A DNA stretch of 64,000 nucleotides from Aquimarina sp042434915. GTDB taxonomy: Bacteria > Bacteroidota > Bacteroidia > Flavobacteriales > Flavobacteriaceae. Every line of letters starts with the position of its first letter. The stretch's first letter is position 1. The notes under the pieces are model-generated. The model saw only the letters and a program-made list of their open reading frames with translations. It was not told the origin of the DNA and ran no database searches. The position numbers and the translations under genes are program-made. Of this stretch, positions 51,274-59,364 are shown piece after piece. The DNA lies in the NCBI RefSeq assembly GCF_042434915.1, contig NZ_CP170198.1, forward strand, positions 124,001 to 188,000, written 5' to 3'.

Positions 51274-52250
51274 TGGATATAATTTTCAATAAAGATAGTA
51301 TCGGAGATGATGAAGTAAAAAGAGTACTCGGTTTTACCGATGCCGATTTTAAGTTTGATCATTTAATAACCGATATTAAACTAGAAACTCCCTATTTAAT
51401 TGATTACATAGGATCAGAGGTCTATGAGTTGGCTCTGTATACCTATAATCCAGATTTAAAGCCTGGTGATTATTCGGCGCCTACGCTAAGTGAAACACAA
51501 ACGAAGCTACTCGATAGAGTGATAGCTCTGATTCAGGCCTACTTGCTATTAATATCGTATCACAGCTACTCACAAAGCAGTGATCTAATTCACACGAATG
51601 CTGGGCGTAAGAACAATCGAACGGGGGATCAAACTACCCCTTGGGAGTGGCAAATTGACCGTGACAACGCTATTCAGCTCAAAAAAGCATATAAAGCACT
51701 GGATCATTTAATTAAGACATTGGATGATTCAGAAATTGAAGTTTGGAAAAACTCAGAGGCTTATAAAAAATCCAAAAAACTTTTCATTCATAACACCGCG
51801 ATTTTTGATGATGTATTTTCCATCAATAAAAGTGGCCAGCTTTATTACAGAATGGTCCCTTTCATGAACACGATCGAGTTGGAGTATATTTTTCCGATTC
51901 TTCAGGAAACTAAGTTCAACGCAATTAAAGCGGCGATCCTAGCAGGCACCCCAAGCAATGATAAAAACGAACAACGATTGCTTGAGTTAATTCGTAACGC
52001 AGTGGCGTATCTAACGCTAGCTAAGGCATATAAAACATTCCCGGTCGAGATGTTTCCAGATAAAATCAATTACCAGGAGAATACAACGATGAAAGCCAAA
52101 GCCAGAGTCGAAGTAATGCAAAGTCATAAAGCTGAGGGTGAAGCATATCTCATAAAATTAGAAGATCATTATGCTAAGATGACTGCCACGCGTATAGAAC
52201 GTGATCCCATGTCCGGACTCAAAGAAGAAAATAAACACGTATCTCTATAA
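51273..52250 (+). CDS. DUF6712-like head-tail connector protein
   Basis: 325 aa. N-terminal IIFNKDSIGDDEVKRVLGFT, tandem helical segments and LPF/LIHT-type helix ends resemble DUF6712 proteins that follow portals in Bacteroidetes phages. Probably an adaptor ring or head-completion protein. 1-bp overlap with the portal gene. Confidence 0.5.
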   Translation: MDIIFNKDSIGDDEVKRVLGFTDADFKFDHLITDIKLETPYLIDYIGSEVYELALYTYNPDLKPGDYSAPTLSETQTKLLDRVIALIQAYLLLISYHSYSQSSDLIHTNAGRKNNRTGDQTTPWEWQIDRDNAIQLKKAYKALDHLIKTLDDSEIEVWKNSEAYKKSKKLFIHNTAIFDDVFSINKSGQLYYRMVPFMNTIELEYIFPILQETKFNAIKAAILAGTPSNDKNEQRLLELIRNAVAYLTLAKAYKTFPVEMFPDKINYQENTTMKAKARVEVMQSHKAEGEAYLIKLEDHYAKMTATRIERDPMSGLKEENKHVSL

Positions 52251-52259
52251 TTTACACCT

Positions 52260-52601
52260 ATGAAATTTTTTGTCAAATATTATTATTCAATTCTTAAAAA
52301 ATGGTTTTATCAAAATCTTACCAAAAAAGGACGAAAGGAAAAGTTTTTCGCAGAAGGACTGAAAAACATCAACGCACATCTCGATCAAAACAAAGAAAAA
52401 GCCAAGATGAATATGCTCAAGACAGCCGGGTCGCTGCTAACGACCAAGAAAATTATGGGATTCAATGGTAAAAAATCCATTACCAAAGCCAAAACGACCA
52501 ATCACAAGCTTAAGCACATCGTAGACAACAAACACAGCGAGGAGTTAAAAAAAAATATGCTAAAAATTCAAAAAAATACCTTAGTGATCAAAGATGCATA
52601 A
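52260..52601 (+). CDS. Small very basic phage protein
   Basis: 113 aa with about 30 Lys/Arg, no clear domain; MKFFVKYYYSILKKWFYQNL at the start. Could bind DNA or be a head component. Overlaps the next gene by 8 bp. Confidence 0.5.
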   Translation: MKFFVKYYYSILKKWFYQNLTKKGRKEKFFAEGLKNINAHLDQNKEKAKMNMLKTAGSLLTTKKIMGFNGKKSITKAKTTNHKLKHIVDNKHSEELKKNMLKIQKNTLVIKDA

Positions 52602-53475
52602 AATCGAAATCCCATCTAAAAACACGGTTATCGAGTTTCCAGAGGAAATATCAGAAATGACCGTCGAGCAGTACATTGCGTTCTGCTCACTGATTTTGCA
52701 GTTCACTAATAAAGAGATTAGTTATGGTGAGCTTAGAGTGCAACTTACTTATGTTTTACTAAATTTAATTCGTAAGGTGGATGTAAGTAAGCAAAACGAA
52801 CAGGCAGATGCAGTAAGCGAAAACGTGTATCGAATCTCTCAATTGATGGATTGCTTTTTTGATACGAATGAAAAGGATGGTAAAGCCTTCAAAACGGTGA
52901 AGCTTGACAATATAGATAACAAAATTCCATCTATTGAGATCCAAAAACATATGTATACTGGTCCTGCAGATGCGCTTACCGATCTTAAATTTGGACAATA
53001 CATTCAGGCGCTCAATGCCTATATCGATTATGCCAAAACCAAAGACGAATATTACCTCAATCACTTGGTAGCGACTTTGTACACAGCAAAAGATGAAGCC
53101 CTAGACAATAATTCCAAAGATCGTAAAGCAGCGCTTTTTAGTTTGGTGTCGTTAGCACAACGCTACGGAGTGTATTTATTTTTTCAAGGATGTCAAGAGT
53201 GGATAGCTACAAATAGAGCGTTGGATATCGGTGGTGGTCACACTGTCGATCTCTCGGTGCTCTTCATACCGTCAAAAAATAGTGAATCAGATGGTAAAAG
53301 CATAGGTATGTTAAGCGCCATGTATACACTGGCAGAATCTGGTGTTTTTGGTGATATGGAAAAGGTAGCAAACCAAAACCTATATGATGCCTTGGTCTAC
53401 ATGGTCCAGAAACATAACGAAGTACTTAAACTAAAGAAAAATGCTAAAAATACTAGATCTAAAGGCGTTTCTTGA
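52594..53475 (+). CDS. Phage tail-region protein, possible tail-assembly chaperone
   Basis: 293 aa, soluble, with EISEMTVEQYIAFCSLILQF near the N-terminus, a form common to proteins preceding tape-measure genes. It overlaps the next gene by 35 bp in a different frame. No slippery site was identified by eye. Function unknown. Confidence 0.5.
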   Translation: MHKIEIPSKNTVIEFPEEISEMTVEQYIAFCSLILQFTNKEISYGELRVQLTYVLLNLIRKVDVSKQNEQADAVSENVYRISQLMDCFFDTNEKDGKAFKTVKLDNIDNKIPSIEIQKHMYTGPADALTDLKFGQYIQALNAYIDYAKTKDEYYLNHLVATLYTAKDEALDNNSKDRKAALFSLVSLAQRYGVYLFFQGCQEWIATNRALDIGGGHTVDLSVLFIPSKNSESDGKSIGMLSAMYTLAESGVFGDMEKVANQNLYDALVYMVQKHNEVLKLKKNAKNTRSKGVS

Positions 53476-53893
53476 TGAAACAAAACAGGCGATCCCAGAA
53501 ATTACCCACGTAAAGTTGCTATCGAGCGATGATCGATTTGCGAGAATCGCTGGCACTCTCAAAAGTGAAGACTTTTTGCTTATAGGATTGTTACCAAGCG
53601 CAAAACCAAAAAGCGGTAACGAGGACCTCACTACTTATAAAAACACCACTGCTTTTATGATTGTCAAAAAGTTTGACTCCAGAGCCGGCAATGAACATTA
53701 TTTAGACACTTTTATCACTACCCAAACACTCATAATGAAATTTGAGAAACGCATTCGTTTTCTCAAATCCGATGTTGACAGCAAGTGTACGTTGATCGAT
53801 TTTCAATTACAAACCTTATCAATTTTGCCAGTAGAGAACTATCACCACACCAATGGGTGGGACTTAAGTGTAATTGCAGAAAGCAAAAGTTAA
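53441..53893 (+). CDS. Phage tail completion/minor tail-like protein
   Basis: 150 aa. KAFLDETKQAIPEITHVKLL at the start, then an alpha/beta body ending HHTNGWDLSVIAESKS. Size and location between connector and tape-measure genes suggest a tail terminator or neck protein. No family recognised. Confidence 0.5.
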   Translation: MLKILDLKAFLDETKQAIPEITHVKLLSSDDRFARIAGTLKSEDFLLIGLLPSAKPKSGNEDLTTYKNTTAFMIVKKFDSRAGNEHYLDTFITTQTLIMKFEKRIRFLKSDVDSKCTLIDFQLQTLSILPVENYHHTNGWDLSVIAESKS

Positions 53894-53906
53894 TTTCATA
53901 TCTTTG
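53874..53906 (+). promoter_or_regulatory. Host-type promoter of the secreted-protein gene
   Basis: TATCTTTG (53899-53906), exact TAnnTTTG, with TTG at 53874-53876, 22 bp upstream. The ATG follows 25 bp later. A host-type promoter inside a late region suggests expression in the lysogen. Confidence 0.6.
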
Positions 53907-53931
53907 ATACTTAATCAATTATCACACAAAT

Positions 53932-54504
53932 ATGAAAAATTATATTACACTAGCAATGCTCTTAATTAGCACGCTTGCAATTGCACAGCAAAAAGTTGAC
54001 AAATTCAAAATCACTCCAGAGGGTTTTAATGGATTCGTGGTTAAGGATTTTCCCGACAAGACTGCCGCAGATCTTTATACCGAAATTAAAAAATGGGGTG
54101 AATACACGCAGTACAAGGCTGAAGAAAATAAAACTTCAAGCATCGACGGCGAGTATCTTAGTTATAAGCTGTACCAAGTAAACCAAATTGAAGTCAATAA
54201 TACGGGTCAGCGACTCTATTGGGATATTCAATATTTGCTAGAAATACGCTTTAAAGACGATAAATTACGAATTGACATAACTCTTGAACGCATGCCCCCT
54301 GCAGCTAATAATTCAGCTACTAACGTCGGAGACTTCCAATTAAGAGGCGGCTTTTTAAATTGGTCATTTTATAATAAAAAAGGAAAACCTAAAAAGATTA
54401 CAGCCTCGGCTAGAGAGGATGTAGAAAATTTTGCTAGCGATGTAGTTGTGTCGTTAGAAGATGCAATAAATAAAGGAGCCGATTCAAAAAGTGGCGACTG
54501 GTAA
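53932..54504 (+). CDS. Secreted protein, possible lysogeny-expressed cargo (DUF4468-like)
   Basis: 190 aa. Signal peptide ending TLAIAQ (about residues 1-19), then a beta-rich body (GFVVKDFPDKTAADLYTEIK, RLYWDIQYLLEIRFKDDKLR) resembling the DUF4468 TBP-like fold of Bacteroidetes. Periplasmic or secreted. Its own promoter and unrelated content inside the structural region mark it as a phage moron. Role unknown. Confidence 0.65.
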   Translation: MKNYITLAMLLISTLAIAQQKVDKFKITPEGFNGFVVKDFPDKTAADLYTEIKKWGEYTQYKAEENKTSSIDGEYLSYKLYQVNQIEVNNTGQRLYWDIQYLLEIRFKDDKLRIDITLERMPPAANNSATNVGDFQLRGGFLNWSFYNKKGKPKKITASAREDVENFASDVVVSLEDAINKGADSKSGDW

Positions 54505-54516
54505 ACAATTTTTTAT

Positions 54517-54690
54517 TATCTTTGAAGTGTCCAAGTAAAATTAATAGTATGCTACTCAAGAAAAAATTTATTAAATCCCGCGTTAGGTTCACAGGTATTC
54601 AACCCTGTGGTACTTCAATTCTATTGATTTTACTGGACGACCTGCGCGGGTATTTTAAAAAAAAGATATTATGTCCAGTAAAATCAATGA
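54517..54690 (+). ncRNA. Candidate structured leader/riboregulator before the 54671 gene
   Basis: A host-type -7 box TATCTTTG (54517-54524) would start RNA near 54529. GTCCAAGTAAAATTAAT (54529-54545) and GTCCAGTAAAATCAAT (54673-54688) are near-identical, and ATTGATTTTACTGGAC (54623-54638) is complementary to both: perfectly (16 bp) to the second, imperfectly to the first. The second pairing buries the start codon at 54671. Between them lie a CCCGCG/CGCGGG pair (54577-54582, 54645-54650) with AGGT/ACCT and a hairpin CACAGG/CCTGTG (54590-54609). Mutually exclusive stems suggest a switch. Confidence 0.55.
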
Positions 54691-54922
54691 AACAAGTAAC
54701 ACCCCAGAACAAGTACATCAAATTGTTAGCGAGTTATTAGAAGAATGTACTCCCAAAGAGCTCACAGAATATCTAAGCAGTATGTATCATGGCTATAACA
54801 GCAGTGACTACGCAGACAATAAGATGGAGCGAACCGGCATCTATTATAGTTATACTGTATTAGGCGAATTTTTTACCAAATTGCATATGTTGAATAAGAA
54901 AAAACCTTCAATCAATGAGTAA
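54671..54922 (+). CDS. Small phage protein under structured leader
   Basis: 83 aa, MSSKINETSNTPEQVHQIVS, acidic and helical, no family. Its first six codons form one arm of the 16-bp stem described at 54517-54690. Overlaps the next gene by 8 bp. Confidence 0.6.
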   Translation: MSSKINETSNTPEQVHQIVSELLEECTPKELTEYLSSMYHGYNSSDYADNKMERTGIYYSYTVLGEFFTKLHMLNKKKPSINE

Positions 54923-55133
54923 TTTTAAAATCATAGATGAAAATCTATTAGAAAAATTAAAGTCTTTAAGAGAAATCTCTTCAAAGGGCAAAGTATATAT
55001 TAACTCTCCTGAAGTGTTAGAATATCAATCAGGTATCTTTCAGAAATTTAGGGACGAAGGATTTTATTACGGCTTCAATAGAGATGGTCGTTTTGATCAT
55101 ATTGAATATTTTTTTACATGGGGAATAGTTTGA
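54915..55133 (+). CDS. Small phage protein
   Basis: 72 aa, MSNFKIIDENLLEKLKSLRE, ending in aromatic-rich FDHIEYFFTWGIV. No family. Overlaps the next short gene by 16 bp. Confidence 0.55.
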   Translation: MSNFKIIDENLLEKLKSLREISSKGKVYINSPEVLEYQSGIFQKFRDEGFYYGFNRDGRFDHIEYFFTWGIV

Positions 55134-55285
55134 AAAATTTATTTATAAAAATCAAACTTTTAGGGGTCTTTCTTCGTTGGTGGATTAGTGAGCCCTTTGA
55201 ATTCTTCGATCATTTAGAATGTATCAGGTTTAGATATTTTATGGAGACCGATCCAGAGATGTTAACAATGCAAAAAGATTTATAA
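55118..55285 (+). CDS. Short aromatic-rich protein, 55 aa
   Basis: MGNSLKNLFIKIKLLGVFLR, then WWISEPFEFFDHLECIRF; amphipathic rather than a clear membrane helix. Starts within the preceding gene and ends just before a terminator, which supports it as the last gene of the unit. Confidence 0.5.
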   Translation: MGNSLKNLFIKIKLLGVFLRWWISEPFEFFDHLECIRFRYFMETDPEMLTMQKDL

Positions 55286-55288
55286 TCC

Positions 55289-55316
55289 AAAAAGCTCCTA
55301 TACAGGGGCTTTTTTT
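55289..55316 (+). terminator. Terminator before tape-measure operon
   Basis: AAAAGCTCC with GGGGCTTTTTTT around a TATACA loop. Ends 2 bp before the next late promoter. Confidence 0.75.
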
Positions 55317-55317
55317 A

Positions 55318-55353
55318 TGTCCATATAGTAACGATCTCGCCATAGTATACTTG
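55318..55353 (+). promoter_or_regulatory. Phage late promoter 5 (tail operon)
   Basis: TGTCCATATAGT, 16 bp, TATACTTG, then 4 nt and the ATG at 55358. Same layout as the other late promoters and again nearly leaderless. Confidence 0.75.
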
Positions 55354-55357
55354 TATT

Positions 55358-55735
55358 ATGAGCGGTATACCAACACTACAGTCCCGATCAGGTGCAAATA
55401 TCATCAAGGATCATTATATAAGACAAGTGCTTACAGATGCAGCTGAGGAAATTTTTGACAAGCAATCCAGAGTAATCTCCAATGCAAATTCAGATTATAG
55501 TGATCTGCTTAACAATCGATCGTACAGTGTCACATCAGGTAATCTAACCTTGGTACACGCTTTGCGTGAGCGCTTTGTCGACATGAAGCGTATCCGCGGT
55601 GAGGCGCAGCGTTCACTTAATGTTCATAATACCATTATTTGGTCTCAGTTCAACGTTGTAGTTGGCAAATTGCGCTACGGTTTCACTCATGATATCCGCA
55701 AAGCTATTGCTGCTCAATATAAAATTGAATTGTAA
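55358..55735 (+). CDS. Tail-region protein before tape measure
   Basis: 125 aa, MSGIPTLQSRSGANIIKDHY, helical. Stop overlaps the tape-measure start (TAATG). No family; possibly a tail assembly factor. Confidence 0.55.
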   Translation: MSGIPTLQSRSGANIIKDHYIRQVLTDAAEEIFDKQSRVISNANSDYSDLLNNRSYSVTSGNLTLVHALRERFVDMKRIRGEAQRSLNVHNTIIWSQFNVVVGKLRYGFTHDIRKAIAAQYKIEL

Positions 55736-58700
55736 TGGCAGGTATTAGTGATGAAACGCTTGAATTAAACATCGTTATCAACGGTGATAAGGCTCAACAA
55801 AAACTCGGCAACCTCCAAGAGCAACAAAACAAGTTGCGCAAATCCAACGAGGATCTGCGTAAAGAAAAGCTTAAGCTCATCAAGCAAGGCAAAAAAGAAA
55901 CTGCCGAGTATAAACGAGTTACCCAAGAGATAAAAACGAACAACGTAGCTATTAAATCAAATAGTGAGGAGCAATCCAAGCTACGTCAACAGATTGGACT
56001 TACGAGTCTTACTACAAGCCAATTATCTCAGGAGCAAAGGCGTTTGCGATCGATTATGTCTGGCTTTGCACCCAATACCCCACAATGGAGACAGTACAAT
56101 GCCGAACTGCAAAAGGTAAATAAGCAAATGGCAAACGTGCGCTCGCAGATGCGAGGCACCGCAGGCGTATTAGGTAAAATAAAATCTCAGTTTTCAGGGC
56201 TTTTCAGTGTAATTACAGGAGGGCTTGGTCTTGTGGCATTGTATCAAGGATTAAAAAAAGTTGCTGGTGGGAATGCAGAATTATCAGATTCACAATCTGA
56301 TGTTGCTAAAACAACAGGACTCACCAAAACAGAAATTGATCAACTAACCGAAAGTCTTAAGCTATTGGATACCCGTACCCCAATCAAAGCTTTACTAGCA
56401 TTAGCGACCGAGGCGGGACGTTTAGGTAAAGATTCTGTCGAGGATGTCGAGGAGTTTGTAAAGACAGCCGATAAAATTAGTGTTTCACTTGGGGATGATC
56501 TTAAAGGAGATATCAATGAGAATGTCACCCTTATAGGCAAGTTATCCAAGCAATATAAGGTTGGCGCAAAGCAAGGAGATTCTTTTGGTCGGGCGATGGA
56601 AAAGATAGGATCATCTATCAATGAGGTATCAGCATCTGGATCTAACCAGGCTGACTACTTGGTTGATTATTTAAAACGATTGTCAGGGGTATCTGCCCAG
56701 GCAGAAATTTCCGCACAGGATCAAATCGGTTTTGCGGCTGCGTTTGATGAGGCTGGTCAGTCGGTCGAAGTTGCCGGTACAACCATGAGTAAAATAATAA
56801 TTGACATGTACTCTGATACTGCTGAGTATGCTAAGATTGCACGCAAATCAACAGAGGAATTCGCAGAGATATTGGCCAAGGATTCTAACGAGGCACTGCT
56901 TTTATTTTTAGAAGGTCTTCAAGGTGGTGGTGAAGGATTGAGTGTCATGACCAAGAAAATGGATAAGCTTGGCTTAGAGGGCGCACGTAGTGTAGCGGTA
57001 CTTACTTCTATTGCAGAGAACACCGATAATGTGAGAGCAAAACAATTAATTGCCAGTCGCGCATTAGAAGAGGGTACATCCTTAACTGCTGAGTTTAGTA
57101 AGAAAAATGAAAATTTGGCAGCCACATTTGATAAGATTGCTAATGCAATAGGTAATCGCTTTGTAAACAGTGGTTTTCAGGAGTTCTTACAAAATGTTGC
57201 CTCTGGCATTTTACAGGTAGTATCGGTTTCTGATAATGCCGTGGCCTCGTATGAAAAGCAAGGGGATAAGATAGTAGATCTGCAAAACAATCTCGTCCCA
57301 CTTATCGATGAATACGAGAATCTTAAAGAAAAAACTGAGCTTAGTAAAGATGAACAGGACCGTATGAAGGTGATAATAGGTCAGATCGCCGCCATCACCC
57401 CAACAGCAATCACTGCCTTTGATGAGTATGGTAATGCATTAGATATATCTGCAGACAAGGCACGTCAATTTCTTGAAACACAAAAAGCCTTACTTCAGTT
57501 CAGAAATGAAAAAGCCATCAAGGAGCAAACTGATCTCCTTAAGGAATACGAACGAACCATTGCTAGTATACAGAGTAAGTTATCTAATACTAATGAGGCT
57601 GGTGATGTTGTCAAGACTACTACCACCTTTTCCAAGTCTCAAAATGTTACAATTAGCGAGGAGAAGGTTTCAGGGGATGAGATTGCCAAGATGCAACAAC
57701 AGCTGCAGGAGTATCAAACCAAACGTATTGGTGTGGAGGCGTCACTCAATGAGTTGTCAGGAGATTATTTGGAACAATATGCAGAGCGTGAAAAAGAAAA
57801 AACTAGACTCACGCTCCAGGAACTACAAAAACGTGCCGATGCTTTAAATATTCAGTTTGATGATAGCGCGACTCAGGAAGAGTTGCGTAATCTTATCTCT
57901 GCCGAGGAGCGTAAGCTGGCGATACTAGAAGCGAATCGCCTTAAGAATGCAGGTCTGGCAGAACAGGCATTGGTCGAAGCCGAAAAAAGACAAAAAAAGG
58001 TACTTGAAAATTACATAAAAGAAAATCAGGATTTTCAAGATTTCTTAGCTACACAGCGTGCAGAGCGTGAAGCTAATGAATTGAAAGAGATAGAACGGGA
58101 TCTGGCATTTTTGGATATCAAGCATGCTAAAGAAAAAGAAAAATATATCCTTACTGAAGAGGAGAAAAAACTGTTGTCTGCACAAAAGATTGCTGAGCGT
58201 GAAACCTTACTCAAAGAGATTGAAGCCAATCAATTAGAAGAGCGTAACGGACTTAGAGTCCAGAAGCAAAACGAACTTAATGACCGTCTCCAGTTATTAG
58301 AAGAAGAAAACTGGGTTAATCAGGAAGCACTGCGTTTGGAGCGTGAAGCGTATAAAGCCGAAACGGATGAGGAGCGTGCTACTTTACTGTTGGAACGTGC
58401 CCAATTACTCGCACAACAAGAACTTGATATTGAACAGTGGAAAGAACTAGAACGTTTAAGGATAGCTGGTGCTACCGAGGAAGAGATAACCGCAGTAAAA
58501 AATAGACATGCCTCACAACGTCAAAGTCAAGAACAAACATTTCAACAACAATCCAAAGATCTTAAGAAGCAAGATGTAAAATGGACTGAAATGACCGAAA
58601 CGCAAAAGCTAAATACTATAACCAGTGCGTTAGGTATGGCAGCAGATGCGTTTAATGAAGGTTCCGCAGCATGGAAAGCTGCAAAAATAGCAGAGACTAC

Positions 58701-59364
58701 AATCACTACGTATCAATCTGCGGTAAATGCATTCAACTCTCTCGCACAGATTCCTATTGTTGGAACTGTTTTAGGTGGTGTAGCTGCAGGTTTAGCAGTA
58801 GCATCGGGTATTAAGCAAGTTCAAAATATTGCAAAAACACCGATAAAAAAAATCGATAAACCCAAAAAGCAAAGTGTAAAAGGTAGGGAAAAAGGATTGT
58901 ATAAGGATACGGTTGATGTAACCCGTACCGATGGTCGTCGTTTTATAGCAAAAAATGGTGGCGTTACAAGTACACAGCTAGTTACTTCTCCCACATATTT
59001 TAGTGATGATTATATAGCTGGGGAGAAAGGACCAGAAATGGTAATTGATGCACCAACTTTTCGTCGTTTAGATCCACAAGTAATCTCTCATATTCAGCAA
59101 GTGCATAGAGGTGTCGTGGGATATGAAAATGGTCTATATGCAAACCAGACTAAAACGTCAACCTCTAATGCTGTAGAGAATCCACAACAAAACACACAAT
59201 CTTCACAAAATGAGATGATGCTTACCGTTTTAATGAATATCAATAATCGTTTAGAAAATCCAGTGCCTCCGATTATTCCATTTGGATATGAAGAAGCTAG
59301 TAAAATTGAAGATTTAATCAAAGAGAGGCAACAGTCAGAAAACAACGGAAATTTAACACCATGA
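55735..59364 (+). CDS. Tail tape measure protein
   Basis: 1209 aa. Long N-terminal coiled coil (QQKLGNLQEQQNKLRKSNED), a hydrophobic stretch near 155-172 (FSVITGGLGLVALYQGLKK), the tape-measure core with ATFDKIANAIGNRFVNSGFQ near 461, more coiled coil from 600 to 940, and a Gly/Ala-rich hydrophobic segment near 1000-1025 (IPIVGTVLGGVAAGLAVASG). Length sets tail length; at about 1.5 angstrom per residue this would be roughly 180 nm. Supports a long non-contractile tail, as no sheath gene is seen. Confidence 0.85.
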   Translation: MAGISDETLELNIVINGDKAQQKLGNLQEQQNKLRKSNEDLRKEKLKLIKQGKKETAEYKRVTQEIKTNNVAIKSNSEEQSKLRQQIGLTSLTTSQLSQEQRRLRSIMSGFAPNTPQWRQYNAELQKVNKQMANVRSQMRGTAGVLGKIKSQFSGLFSVITGGLGLVALYQGLKKVAGGNAELSDSQSDVAKTTGLTKTEIDQLTESLKLLDTRTPIKALLALATEAGRLGKDSVEDVEEFVKTADKISVSLGDDLKGDINENVTLIGKLSKQYKVGAKQGDSFGRAMEKIGSSINEVSASGSNQADYLVDYLKRLSGVSAQAEISAQDQIGFAAAFDEAGQSVEVAGTTMSKIIIDMYSDTAEYAKIARKSTEEFAEILAKDSNEALLLFLEGLQGGGEGLSVMTKKMDKLGLEGARSVAVLTSIAENTDNVRAKQLIASRALEEGTSLTAEFSKKNENLAATFDKIANAIGNRFVNSGFQEFLQNVASGILQVVSVSDNAVASYEKQGDKIVDLQNNLVPLIDEYENLKEKTELSKDEQDRMKVIIGQIAAITPTAITAFDEYGNALDISADKARQFLETQKALLQFRNEKAIKEQTDLLKEYERTIASIQSKLSNTNEAGDVVKTTTTFSKSQNVTISEEKVSGDEIAKMQQQLQEYQTKRIGVEASLNELSGDYLEQYAEREKEKTRLTLQELQKRADALNIQFDDSATQEELRNLISAEERKLAILEANRLKNAGLAEQALVEAEKRQKKVLENYIKENQDFQDFLATQRAEREANELKEIERDLAFLDIKHAKEKEKYILTEEEKKLLSAQKIAERETLLKEIEANQLEERNGLRVQKQNELNDRLQLLEEENWVNQEALRLEREAYKAETDEERATLLLERAQLLAQQELDIEQWKELERLRIAGATEEEITAVKNRHASQRQSQEQTFQQQSKDLKKQDVKWTEMTETQKLNTITSALGMAADAFNEGSAAWKAAKIAETTITTYQSAVNAFNSLAQIPIVGTVLGGVAAGLAVASGIKQVQNIAKTPIKKIDKPKKQSVKGREKGLYKDTVDVTRTDGRRFIAKNGGVTSTQLVTSPTYFSDDYIAGEKGPEMVIDAPTFRRLDPQVISHIQQVHRGVVGYENGLYANQTKTSTSNAVENPQQNTQSSQNEMMLTVLMNINNRLENPVPPIIPFGYEEASKIEDLIKERQQSENNGNLTP

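Noticed and set aside
54522..54740. A 72-codon plus-strand frame across the structured leader
   Set aside because: It starts at a poor codon in the predicted promoter/5' end, overlaps the strong stems and the 54671 gene in another frame, and resembles nothing; an ATG at 54549 cannot be fully excluded.
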